From the NCBI GenBank assembly GCA_900318795.1, contig ONLU01000016.1, positions 1 to 46,874 of the forward strand: a stretch of DNA of 46,874 bases, read 5' to 3'. A program made the position numbers and the translations under genes. This stretch comes from an uncultured Prevotellaceae bacterium (GTDB lineage: Bacteria; Bacteroidota; Bacteroidia; Bacteroidales; Bacteroidaceae). Positions within the stretch are counted from its first letter, which is position 1. Each line of letters starts with the position of its first letter. A model generated the notes under the pieces. That model was not told the DNA's origin. It did not search any database and was given only the letters and a program-made list of their open reading frames with translations. Positions 25,007-32,111 of the stretch are shown piece after piece.

Positions 25007-25939
25007 ATGGAACACGTAAAATGTATCATTATAGGCAGCGGCCCAGCAGGGTACACAGCAGCCATCTATGCCAGCCGTGCTAACCTGAACCCCGTAGAGT
25101 ATTGCGGACTGCAGCCAGGCGGACAGCTGACACAAACCACAGAAGTGGAAAACTTCCCCGGCTATCCTCAAGGCGTAGACGGCAACCAGATGATGATGGA
25201 CCTTCGCGAACAAGCTGAACGTTTCGGTACTGACATCCGCGACGGCAGCATCAGCCGAGTGGACTTCTCACAGCGTCCCTACAAGCTCTGGGCAGAAGAC
25301 GGCACCGAGCTGGAGGCCGACACCGTCATCATCGCCACAGGAGCGTCAGCCAAGTATCTGGGACTTGACGACGAGCGCAAGTACAACGGTCAGGGCGTTT
25401 CTGCCTGCGCCACCTGCGACGGATTCTTCTACCGCAAGAAGACCGTTGCCGTTGTCGGCGGCGGCGACACCGCCTGCGAAGACGCCCTCTACCTGGCGGG
25501 ACTGGCCAAGAAGGTGTACCTCATTGTCCGCAAGCCCTTCCTGCGTGCCTCAAAGGTGATGCAGCAGCGCGTCATGGAGCGCGAGAACATTGAGATTCTG
25601 TTCGAGCACAACACGCTGGGACTCTTTGGCGAGAACGGCGTCGAGGGAGCACACCTTGTCAAACGCAAAGGTGAGCCCGATGAAGAACTGGTAGACATCC
25701 AGATTGACGGTTTCTTCCTCGCCATCGGCCACAAGCCCAATACCGATATCTTCAAGGAATGGCTGGATACTGACGAGACAGGCTATCTGAAGAAGATTGA
25801 CGGCACGCCACGCACCAAGCTGCCCGGCATCTTTGTGGCAGGCGACTGTGCCGACCCCACCTACCGTCAGGCCATCAGCGCTGCAGGAACTGGCTGCCAG
25901 GCTGCCATCGAGGCTGAGCGCTACCTGCTGAACCAATAA
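25007..25939 (+). CDS. trxB: Thioredoxin reductase
   Basis: A 310-residue flavoenzyme that passes electrons from NADPH to thioredoxin. The FAD-binding GxGxxG is in IIGSGPAGYTAAIYA. The redox-active pair CATC is in VSACATCDGFF. The NADP-binding motif is VVGGGDTACEDALYL, and FVAGDCADPTYRQAISAAGTG is the C-terminal FAD site. I chose the ATG at 25007 (EHVKCIIIGSG start); an upstream GTG at 24989 lies in the hairpin. It is co-oriented with the peroxidase 47 bp upstream, giving a functional pair for peroxide detoxification. Confidence 0.95.
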   Translation: MEHVKCIIIGSGPAGYTAAIYASRANLNPVEYCGLQPGGQLTQTTEVENFPGYPQGVDGNQMMMDLREQAERFGTDIRDGSISRVDFSQRPYKLWAEDGTELEADTVIIATGASAKYLGLDDERKYNGQGVSACATCDGFFYRKKTVAVVGGGDTACEDALYLAGLAKKVYLIVRKPFLRASKVMQQRVMERENIEILFEHNTLGLFGENGVEGAHLVKRKGEPDEELVDIQIDGFFLAIGHKPNTDIFKEWLDTDETGYLKKIDGTPRTKLPGIFVAGDCADPTYRQAISAAGTGCQAAIEAERYLLNQ

Positions 25940-26017
25940 GCCAAGCCTTACGGGCGTGATACTATCATTCCGGAATATCGGAATAACGCTAAAAAAACGA
26001 CATCACATCCAACAACG

Positions 26018-26048
26018 AAAGAGCCCCGCTTCCCAGCGAGGCTCTTTT
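26018..26048 (+). terminator. Rho-independent terminator after trxB
   Basis: AAAGAGCC pairs with GGCTCTTT, with an inner CGC/GCG extension, and TTTTC follows. It lies about 80 bp after the trxB stop. Confidence 0.8.
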
Positions 26049-26083
26049 CAAAAAAACTAAATTAATCAACCATAAACCTTAAC

Positions 26084-26173
26084 CATTAAAAACTAGCTTA
26101 CATATACGGAGCCTCACGCTCCCTCATCTAAGCTACGGAAATCTTAATATCCGTTTGAAACACTGCAAAAGTA
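26084..26173 (-). ncRNA. Candidate small RNA
   Basis: On the minus strand a -7 box TACTTTTG (26166-26173) is followed by two hairpins. The first pairs ACGGA with TCCGT (26135-26154). The second pairs TAGCTTA with TAAGCTA (26094-26100 and 26129-26135), contains a GGAGC/GCTCC inner stem, and is followed by GTTTTTAA, as in an intrinsic terminator. The predicted RNA is about 75 nt. No -33 box is obvious and no reading frame is present. The rest of 26174-26330 is AT-rich and shows no gene. Confidence 0.35.
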
Positions 26174-26330
26174 ATACATTTATTATGGAAGTGAGTTCAG
26201 TTACCGATAATTAAGGTTTAAAATGCGTGAATTTAGCGTTTTTTCAACCACAAATCACGATTTTTAAACTAAAATCGGCCTAAAAAGCGTTTTTTCCTTC
26301 AAAAAATATCGCAAATTGGAATAAATTATG

Positions 26331-26338
26331 TACATTTG
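26331..26338 (+). promoter_or_regulatory. -7 box TACATTTG directly before the hybrid regulator
   Basis: TACATTTG is separated from the ATG at 26343 by four bases, so the transcript would start at or within a base or two of the start codon. An in-frame ATG at 26328 lies inside the promoter and is not a valid start. Confidence 0.65.
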
Positions 26339-26342
26339 CAGC

Positions 26343-28070
26343 ATGAGTTTAATATTCGAGAACTATAAAATTTTGCTATTGATAGGCTTTGTCAGCCTAC
26401 TTCTCATCATGATTCCTATAGGACGATGGCTCTATTTGCGCAGTGTACGTCTGCGCAACCGACTACATATGAGCTATCTTTTCACGAATATCACCCATGA
26501 GCTCCTCACTCCGCTAACCATTCTGGCAGCCTCGACCGAACAGTTGCGCATCACCCACCCCGAGGGAAAGCAAGAACTGGACCTGATGGAGTTGAACATT
26601 AACCGCATCATGCGCCTGCTACAGCAGATACTGGAAACCAGCAAGTCGCAGGAAGGAGGGTTGAAACTGCTGGTCAGCTATGGCGACGTGATGAACTACA
26701 TCACCGAGACCGCCCGTTGCACGGAACCGCTGATGCGTCGCAAGAACCTGACATTCACCATCAACTGCAAGCCAGAGAGCATGATGGGCTGGATAGATAC
26801 GGACAAATTAGACAAAATCATCTTCAACCTGCTGTCCAATGCAGCCAAATACACCCCCGAAGGAGGGCAGGTCACCCTCGACGTAGCCACCAACCGCTAT
26901 TACAATCATGTCACCATCAGAGTCAGCGACAACGGCATTGGCTTCGCAAAGGACAAGATGAAACATCTCTTCTCACGCTTCTACGACGGCGACTACCGCC
27001 GTAGCCAGACTTTCGGCACAGGACTGGGGCTGGCGCTGACCCGCGACCTGGTGTATCTGCACAAAGGCACCATAGACTGCAAGAGCATAGAAGGCCAGGG
27101 AACCACTTTCACCATAGACCTACCCATCAGCAAGGAAGCTTTCGCGCCCTCGCAGATTGACGAAAAGAACAACATACAAGTCAAGGTACCTTCCGGCAAC
27201 ATCCTCGACCTGCCCTACAACGCTCCCAAGGAGCTGTCTGACGAAGGCCAGTACCCCAGGCTTGACAATGATGCGCGCACGGTGCTGATAGTAGAAGACA
27301 ACCAAGAGCTCATGATGCTGATGCGCCAGCTGCTCCGCACTAAATATCATGTGCTGACGGCCAGCAACGGCGTAGAAGCCCTGGACGTCATCCGCGAAAA
27401 CGACCTCGACATCATAGTCTCAGACGTGATGATGCCCCAGATGGACGGCTATGAACTGACCCGTCGCATCAAGCAAGACGAGGACATGAGCCACCTGCCC
27501 ATCATTCTGCTGACCGCCAAGATCCAGAACGAAGACCAGCAGGAAGCGCTCACGGCAGGTGCCGACGACTACATCACCAAACCGTTCAGCATCAAGAACC
27601 TGACACTCCACATTGACAACATTGTAGAGAACCGTGAGCGTATTCGCCGCGTCACGCAGACAGCAGAGGCTCCGGAGGAAGAGCCTGTTCCCCGCCCGAT
27701 GTCGCTCGACGACGTATTCCTGAAGAAAGCCATAGAGTGTATCAACGCCCATCTTGACGACTCCGACTACGACCGCGACACCTTTGCCGCGGACATGGGA
27801 GCCAGCGCCAGCACCCTGTACAACAAGCTGCGCGCCCTGACGGGCATGAACGTCTCTTCCTTCATCCGCGACATACGCCTGAAGGCCGCCTGCCGCATGG
27901 CCAAAGAGAACCCCGAGCTGCGCGTCAGCGACATTGCCTACCGCGTAGGATTCAAAGATCCCAAATACTTTGCCACCTCGTTCAAGAAAGAGATGGGCAT
28001 TCAACCGAAAGAGTATTTTGAGCAGCTTAGAGCTGACGACGGTGCGTCAGCCACAAGCCCGAAAAAGTAA
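26343..28070 (+). CDS. Sensor-less hybrid histidine kinase / response regulator / AraC regulator
   Basis: A 575-residue hybrid two-component protein. One membrane helix (residues about 10-32) is followed directly by a HisKA domain with His52 in FTNITHELLTPL. The ATPase domain follows (NLLSNAAKYTPEGG, VSDNGIGF, GTGLGLAL). A receiver domain has Asp in DIIVSDVMMPQMDGYE and Lys in YITKPF, and a C-terminal AraC helix-turn-helix includes VSDIAYRVGFKDPKYFATSF. Bacteroidales hybrid regulators usually carry a 600-700-residue periplasmic Reg_prop sensor; this one has none, so its signal is unknown and may be membrane or partner derived. The last 44 bp overlap the end of the convergent symporter gene. 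Confidence 0.88.
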   Translation: MSLIFENYKILLLIGFVSLLLIMIPIGRWLYLRSVRLRNRLHMSYLFTNITHELLTPLTILAASTEQLRITHPEGKQELDLMELNINRIMRLLQQILETSKSQEGGLKLLVSYGDVMNYITETARCTEPLMRRKNLTFTINCKPESMMGWIDTDKLDKIIFNLLSNAAKYTPEGGQVTLDVATNRYYNHVTIRVSDNGIGFAKDKMKHLFSRFYDGDYRRSQTFGTGLGLALTRDLVYLHKGTIDCKSIEGQGTTFTIDLPISKEAFAPSQIDEKNNIQVKVPSGNILDLPYNAPKELSDEGQYPRLDNDARTVLIVEDNQELMMLMRQLLRTKYHVLTASNGVEALDVIRENDLDIIVSDVMMPQMDGYELTRRIKQDEDMSHLPIILLTAKIQNEDQQEALTAGADDYITKPFSIKNLTLHIDNIVENRERIRRVTQTAEAPEEEPVPRPMSLDDVFLKKAIECINAHLDDSDYDRDTFAADMGASASTLYNKLRALTGMNVSSFIRDIRLKAACRMAKENPELRVSDIAYRVGFKDPKYFATSFKKEMGIQPKEYFEQLRADDGASATSPKK

Positions 28071-29451
28071 GCACACCGTTCAGCATCAGCAGTTCGTAGC
28101 CGAAGCGATAGCCCGTCAGCTCGCCTGCCGTCCAATCGACGGCATAGCACAACAGCGGCGACACAATGGCCACATAAGGCACCAGCCGGTCGTTGACAGC
28201 TCCCTTGGTCAACAGCCCAAAGGCAAACAGCCCCAGCAGCGGGCCGTAGGTATAGCTCACGACAATATATACCGCATCAATGAGGCTGGTCGAGTTCACC
28301 GCCTTGAAAATCAGTATGAACAGCACAAAGACGACGCACATCATCAGATGGATGCGCTTGCGCAGCGTCTCGTCTGCAGGCCGTTCACAGATGTCCACAC
28401 AATAGATGGTCGTCAGTGAGGTCAGCGCCGAGTCGGCACTCGAGAACGATGCCGCCACAATACCGAGGACAAACAAGACAGAGGTGACTATTGAGAGGTG
28501 GGAAGTGAGGGCAATATATTGAGGCAGCAGTTCGTCGCCAGCAGACGGCAGGGACAAGCCATGCTGCTGGTACCACAGGGTCAGCAGCACGCCCAGCGAC
28601 AAGAACAGCAGATTGGCAGGCACAAAGGCCACGCCATAGGTACACATATCTTTCTGCGCCTCGCGCAAGTTCTTGCAAGTCAGGTTCTTCTGCATCATGT
28701 CCTGATCCAGGCCCGTCATCACAATGACGATAAACACACCGCTCAGGAACTGCTTCCAGAAGTTCTGCTTCGACATCCAGTCGTCGAAGACAAACACCCT
28801 CGACAGCTCACTGTCCCTGACAGCCGCCATTGCCTCGCCTGCCGTCATCCCCAGATCGGAAAGCACTATATATATAATAAAGAGTAAGGCGGTAAAGAGA
28901 CACGTTGTCTGCAGGGAGTCCGTCCACACCAGCGTCTTGATGCCTCCGTGCCGCGTGTACAGCCATATCAGCAGCACCAGCCCCGTTGCCGTCGCCACAA
29001 AGGGAACGCCCAGCGGGTCGAAGACAAAGCGCTGCAAGATGATGCAGACCACATAGAACTTCAGCGAAGCTCCAGCCATCTTGGACAAGAGAAAGAACGA
29101 CGACCCCGTCTTGTGCGACCACCGACCCAGCCGCTGCCCAAGATAGGCATAGATGGAGGTCAGGTTCAGCCTGTAATACAACGGAAGCAGCACGAAGGCT
29201 ATGAACAAGTATCCCCCGATGAAGCCCAGGCACGTCTGCAGATACGTCATCTGCGTCTTCATCACCATACCTGGCACCGACACGAAGGTGACACCTGATA
29301 TCGAGGCGCCAACCATTCCGAACGCCACCATATACCAAGGCGACCGCCGTCCAGCCCTATAGAAGGTCTCGTTCGTGGCGCGCCGTGCCGTCCAACGGCT
29401 GACAGCCATCAGCAAGGCGAAATACGACAGTACAACCAGAATAATCGTCAT
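28027..29451 (-). CDS. Sodium:solute symporter family transporter
   Basis: A 474-residue SSS-family transporter with about 13 membrane segments. Family features include FYRAGRRSPWYMVAFGMVGA, a region with GVTFVSVPG, and the sodium-site-like FSSADSALTSL. The substrate cannot be read; sugars, sialic acid, amino acids or vitamins are all possible. I chose the ATG at 29451 because an upstream TTG lies inside the -7 box TACCTTTG (29461-29468). The stop region overlaps the hybrid regulator tail by 44 bp. A short segment, LTSHLS at about residue 318, is encoded by a 15-mer also found inside mfd. Confidence 0.87.
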   Translation of the reverse strand: MTIILVVLSYFALLMAVSRWTARRATNETFYRAGRRSPWYMVAFGMVGASISGVTFVSVPGMVMKTQMTYLQTCLGFIGGYLFIAFVLLPLYYRLNLTSIYAYLGQRLGRWSHKTGSSFFLLSKMAGASLKFYVVCIILQRFVFDPLGVPFVATATGLVLLIWLYTRHGGIKTLVWTDSLQTTCLFTALLFIIYIVLSDLGMTAGEAMAAVRDSELSRVFVFDDWMSKQNFWKQFLSGVFIVIVMTGLDQDMMQKNLTCKNLREAQKDMCTYGVAFVPANLLFLSLGVLLTLWYQQHGLSLPSAGDELLPQYIALTSHLSIVTSVLFVLGIVAASFSSADSALTSLTTIYCVDICERPADETLRKRIHLMMCVVFVLFILIFKAVNSTSLIDAVYIVVSYTYGPLLGLFAFGLLTKGAVNDRLVPYVAIVSPLLCYAVDWTAGELTGYRFGYELLMLNGVLTFSGLWLTHRRQL

Positions 29452-29460
29452 AACAGCGTG

Positions 29461-29468
29461 CAAAGGTA
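29461..29468 (-). promoter_or_regulatory. -7 box TACCTTTG for the symporter gene
   Basis: The minus strand reads TACCTTTG, nine bases before the ATG at 29451, so the leader is only a few nucleotides. No -33 consensus is present at 20 bp. Confidence 0.6.
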
Positions 29469-29488
29469 CAAAATAAATGTTAATTGCG

Positions 29489-29506
29489 AATTGTCAATGG
29501 ACAATT
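29489..29506. repeat. AATTGTC-aatg-GACAATT hairpin
   Basis: A 7-bp perfect inverted repeat, flanked by an outer TTAATTG/CAATTAA pair. Related AATTG-rich runs occur at other gene ends in this window, for example 35650-35680. Confidence 0.5.
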
Positions 29507-29519
29507 AATGCGGTTTTTC

Positions 29520-29551
29520 TTTGGTTTTCCACTCGATTTGCACTACCTTTG
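29520..29551 (+). promoter_or_regulatory. Promoter of trpB
   Basis: TTTG (29520-29523) and TACCTTTG (29544-29551) are exactly 20 bp apart, with a leader of about 30 nt to the ATG at 29587. Confidence 0.82.
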
Positions 29552-29586
29552 CAAGCGGTAATCTCTAACCAAGAACTATTAGCAAA

Positions 29587-30945
29587 ATGACAAAACAGAA
29601 AAAATTCATCCTTCAAGAGAGCGAGATTCCTACACAGTGGTACAACATCCAGGCCGACATGCCCAACAAGCCGATGCCGCCTATCCACCCTGTCACCAAG
29701 CAGCCTTTAGGTGTCGACGACCTGGCGCACATCTTCCCCCGCGAGTGCTGCGTTCAGGAGTTGGACACAGAACATGCCTGGATTGACATTCCCGAAGATG
29801 TGCTCGACAAGTACAAGTACTACCGTTCTACCCCACTCGTCCGCGCTTATGCACTGGAAGAGGCATTGGGAACACCCGCACATATCTATTTCAAGAACGA
29901 GTCGACCAATCCGCTGGGCTCTCACAAGGTCAACTCAGCCATCCCCCAGTGCTACTATGCCAAGCAGGAGGGTACCACCAACGTAACTACCGAGACGGGA
30001 GCAGGCCAGTGGGGCGCTGCCCTCAGCTATGCCGCCAAGCTTTACGGACTCGACTGTGCCGTCTATCAGGTGAAGATTACCATGCAGCAGAAGCCCTACC
30101 GCTCCAGCATCATGCGCACCTTCGGAGCCGTCGTGGAGGGTTCTCCTTCCATGTCAACCCGTGCCGGCAAGGACATTCTGACCAAAGACCCCACTCACAG
30201 CGGTTCGCTGGGCACAGCCATCTCTGAAGCTGTCGAGCTGGCTACCACCACCCCCAATTGTAAGTATGTGCTGGGCTCCGTGCTCAACCACGTAGGCCTG
30301 CATCAAACCATTATCGGGCTCGAGGCCGAGAAGCAGATGCAGATGGCTGGCGAATATCCCGACATCGTCATTGGCTGCTTCGGAGGCGGTTCCAACTTTG
30401 GCGGCATCTCTTTCCCCTTCATGCGCCACAACCTGAAAGACGGCAAGCACACAGAATTCATCGCTGCTGAGCCCGACAGCTGCCCCAAGCTGACTCGCGG
30501 ACAGTTCCGCTACGACTTCGGCGACGAGGCCGGCTATACGCCCCTGCTGCCTATGTACACGCTGGGCCACAACTTCAAGCCCTCTAACATCCACGCCGGC
30601 GGACTGCGCTACCACGGTGCAGGTATGATTATCTCACAGCTCATCAAGGACGGTTTCATGCACGGCGTCGATATTCCACAGCTTGAAACCTTCGAGGCCG
30701 GTATGCTCTTTGCCCGCACTGAGGGCATCATCCCTGCCCCTGAGAGCACACACGCCATCGCCGCCACCATCCGCGAAGCCAAGAAGTGCAAGGAAACCGG
30801 CGAGCAGAAGGTAATCCTGTTCAATCTCTCCGGTCACGGCCTCATCGACATGCCCAGCTACGAGTCTTACATCAAGGGCGACCTTCAGAACTACACCGTC
30901 ACCGACGAGATGATAGCCGAGAACCTCAAGGAACTTGACCAGTAA
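29587..30945 (+). CDS. trpB: Tryptophan synthase beta chain (TrpB2 type)
   Basis: A 452-residue PLP enzyme joining indole and serine to make tryptophan. The PLP lysine is in NPLGSHKVNSA, the catalytic Glu region is TETGAGQWGAALSYA, and the phosphate-binding loop is GCFGGGSNFGG. The extended N-terminus and the length above 440 residues match TrpB2 rather than TrpB1 (about 395 residues). TrpB2 often stands alone, as here, and need not partner TrpA; no other trp genes are in the window. It has its own consensus promoter and is followed by a terminator hairpin. Confidence 0.93.
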   Translation: MTKQKKFILQESEIPTQWYNIQADMPNKPMPPIHPVTKQPLGVDDLAHIFPRECCVQELDTEHAWIDIPEDVLDKYKYYRSTPLVRAYALEEALGTPAHIYFKNESTNPLGSHKVNSAIPQCYYAKQEGTTNVTTETGAGQWGAALSYAAKLYGLDCAVYQVKITMQQKPYRSSIMRTFGAVVEGSPSMSTRAGKDILTKDPTHSGSLGTAISEAVELATTTPNCKYVLGSVLNHVGLHQTIIGLEAEKQMQMAGEYPDIVIGCFGGGSNFGGISFPFMRHNLKDGKHTEFIAAEPDSCPKLTRGQFRYDFGDEAGYTPLLPMYTLGHNFKPSNIHAGGLRYHGAGMIISQLIKDGFMHGVDIPQLETFEAGMLFARTEGIIPAPESTHAIAATIREAKKCKETGEQKVILFNLSGHGLIDMPSYESYIKGDLQNYTVTDEMIAENLKELDQ

Positions 30946-30965
30946 TCAGTCCATTCACATAAAAA

Positions 30966-31004
30966 GAAAGAGCCCTGCCGACCTTGACAGGACTCTTCTT
31001 TTTT
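30966..31004. terminator. Bidirectional terminator between trpB and hsp20
   Basis: AAAGAG-C-CCTG pairs with CAGG-A-CTCTT across a short loop. Poly-T follows on the plus strand and poly-A precedes it, so it can serve both converging genes. Confidence 0.75.
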
Positions 31005-31018
31005 CCTCCTCTTTACCC

Positions 31019-31444
31019 TTATCCGATTTCAATCTGGCGCGAAACCTTCACCTTCTCTTCGACCACCTTCGGCAGTTCGATGGTCAGCACACCATGCTCC
31101 ACCTTAGCCGAGATAGCGTCTTTCTTCACATCGTCAGGCAGAATCAGCGTCTGCTCGTACTTCGAGTAGCTGAACTCGCGGCGCAGATAGCGAACGCTCT
31201 TGTCCTCCTCCTTGTGCTCTTGCTTCTGCTCCATCTTGATGATGAGGTTACCCTCGTCGTTGATATGCACATTGAAGTCCTCCTTCTTCATGCCTGGAGC
31301 AGCCAGCTCTACGGTATAGGCCTTGTCGCTCTCCTTCACGTTGATGGCTGGGGCTGTGCAGTTGGCCTTAGGCATAAACTCAGTATCAAACAAATCGTTG
31401 AACACTGCAGGAATCCAGTTGTTACTTCTCATCGTTGGCATCAT
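31019..31444 (-). CDS. Hsp20/alpha-crystallin small heat-shock protein
   Basis: A 141-residue chaperone of the alpha-crystallin family that holds unfolding proteins. The core domain (residues about 35-130) includes YTVELAAPGMKKEDFNVHI and the C-terminal hallmark VEHGVLTIELPK, followed by a short tail ending QIEIG. The start is supported by an exceptional ribosome binding site (31452-31458). Upstream CATCTTTG (31538-31545, minus) may be a weak -7 box, giving a leader near 90 nt. Confidence 0.92.
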   Translation of the reverse strand: MMPTMRSNNWIPAVFNDLFDTEFMPKANCTAPAINVKESDKAYTVELAAPGMKKEDFNVHINDEGNLIIKMEQKQEHKEEDKSVRYLRREFSYSKYEQTLILPDDVKKDAISAKVEHGVLTIELPKVVEEKVKVSRQIEIG

Positions 31445-31451
31445 AATCGTT

Positions 31452-31458
31452 ACCTCCT
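31452..31458 (-). promoter_or_regulatory. Full Shine-Dalgarno sequence before hsp20
   Basis: AGGAGGT lies seven bases before the ATG on the minus strand. Most genes in this window lack any such match, so this is exceptional and supports high translation or RNA-structure control. Confidence 0.85.
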
Positions 31459-31563
31459 AATTCTATTTTTTAAGTTATACATTTTTTATGTTTATTTTCT
31501 TTCGATTGCCTTGCGGCTTTCACCCCACATCATGCAACAAAGATGCCAAACCCGAAAACTATG

Positions 31564-31648
31564 CCACTTTGTCACAACAAACCGACAATATGACACACAA
31601 GCACACCGAAAAGACTCCCTGCGAGTGTGTGGCGTTGCAACAAAGTGG
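31564..31648. repeat. Long imperfect hairpin (CCACTTTGT / ACAAAGTGG)
   Basis: CCACTTTGT (31564-31572) pairs with ACAAAGTGG (31640-31648). CAAC/GTTG lies just inside, and CACAC/GTGTG lies further in. It sits in the hsp20-mfd intergenic region. Confidence 0.6.
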
Positions 31649-31700
31649 TACCATGTGACACGCCCGAATCCAAATTTCGATGCTGGACTGCACCCGTGTC

Positions 31701-31868
31701 GTGGTCAAAGTGGTCATGGTCATTTTGGTCAAAATCGATTTTCGGAAAGGCCATTTTTATACTATAATATATAAATATATATATATTATATATTATAGAA
31801 CACTTTTCCTTCTTTTCCATTTCGATTTTGACCATTTTGACCATGACCATCATGACCACATGACCACG
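31701..31868. repeat. Giant imperfect palindrome with TGGTCA array
   Basis: Two arms of about 75 nt meet at an AT-only centre. Each arm begins with tandem TGGTCA (at 31702, 31711, 31717 and 31726) or its complement TGACCA (at 31829, 31838, 31844, 31853 and 31861). Then comes GGTCAAAATCGA-type sequence, a GGAAA-rich part and CTATAATATATAA near the axis. The whole could fold into one long hairpin. A plus-strand ORF at 31680-31955 is an artefact of the palindrome. Confidence 0.8.
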
Positions 31869-31934
31869 CAAAAAAAATCGGGAGGAATCGAAAAAAAGTC
31901 CCCGAAAGATTCGTCCACCGCAATGAAATCTTCT

Positions 31935-31942
31935 TACTTTTG
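31935..31942 (+). promoter_or_regulatory. -7 box TACTTTTG in the hsp20-mfd gap
   Basis: TACTTTTG followed by GCAGCG fits a Bacteroidota promoter, but no plus-strand gene of normal size follows. It would transcribe the small ORF or structured RNA at 31952-32071 and then run antisense into the 3' end of mfd. Confidence 0.5.
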
Positions 31943-31951
31943 CAGCGTCGA

Positions 31952-32071
31952 ATGACAAGAGCGCCATGTGTGCCCCGAGCACGGAGCATTTGCTGTCAGG
32001 CCAGCCAGAATTTGCGGCCTGCCCAGCGCGCAAAAAGCGCCTCTCGGAAATCGGCAAGAGCGAATGAATAA
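31952..32071 (+). CDS. Possible 39-residue basic peptide or structured RNA
   Basis: An ATG ten bases after the -7 box opens a 39-codon frame rich in Arg, Ala and Ser (ends KSASRKSARANE) with three Cys residues in the first half. I recognise no family. The same stretch can form hairpins (AGGCCaGC / GCgGCCT and GCGC / GCGC), so a small RNA is an equal alternative. The sequence is much more GC-rich than the flanking palindrome. Confidence 0.25.
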   Translation: MTRAPCVPRARSICCQASQNLRPAQRAKSASRKSARANE

Positions 32072-32111
32072 ACCTTCTATTATCAACAACTAAAAATATT
32101 TACAGACCATG

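Noticed and set aside
31680-31955. 91-codon frame in the hsp20-mfd gap
   Set aside because: The predicted peptide is a direct product of the TGGTCA palindrome and an AT-run.
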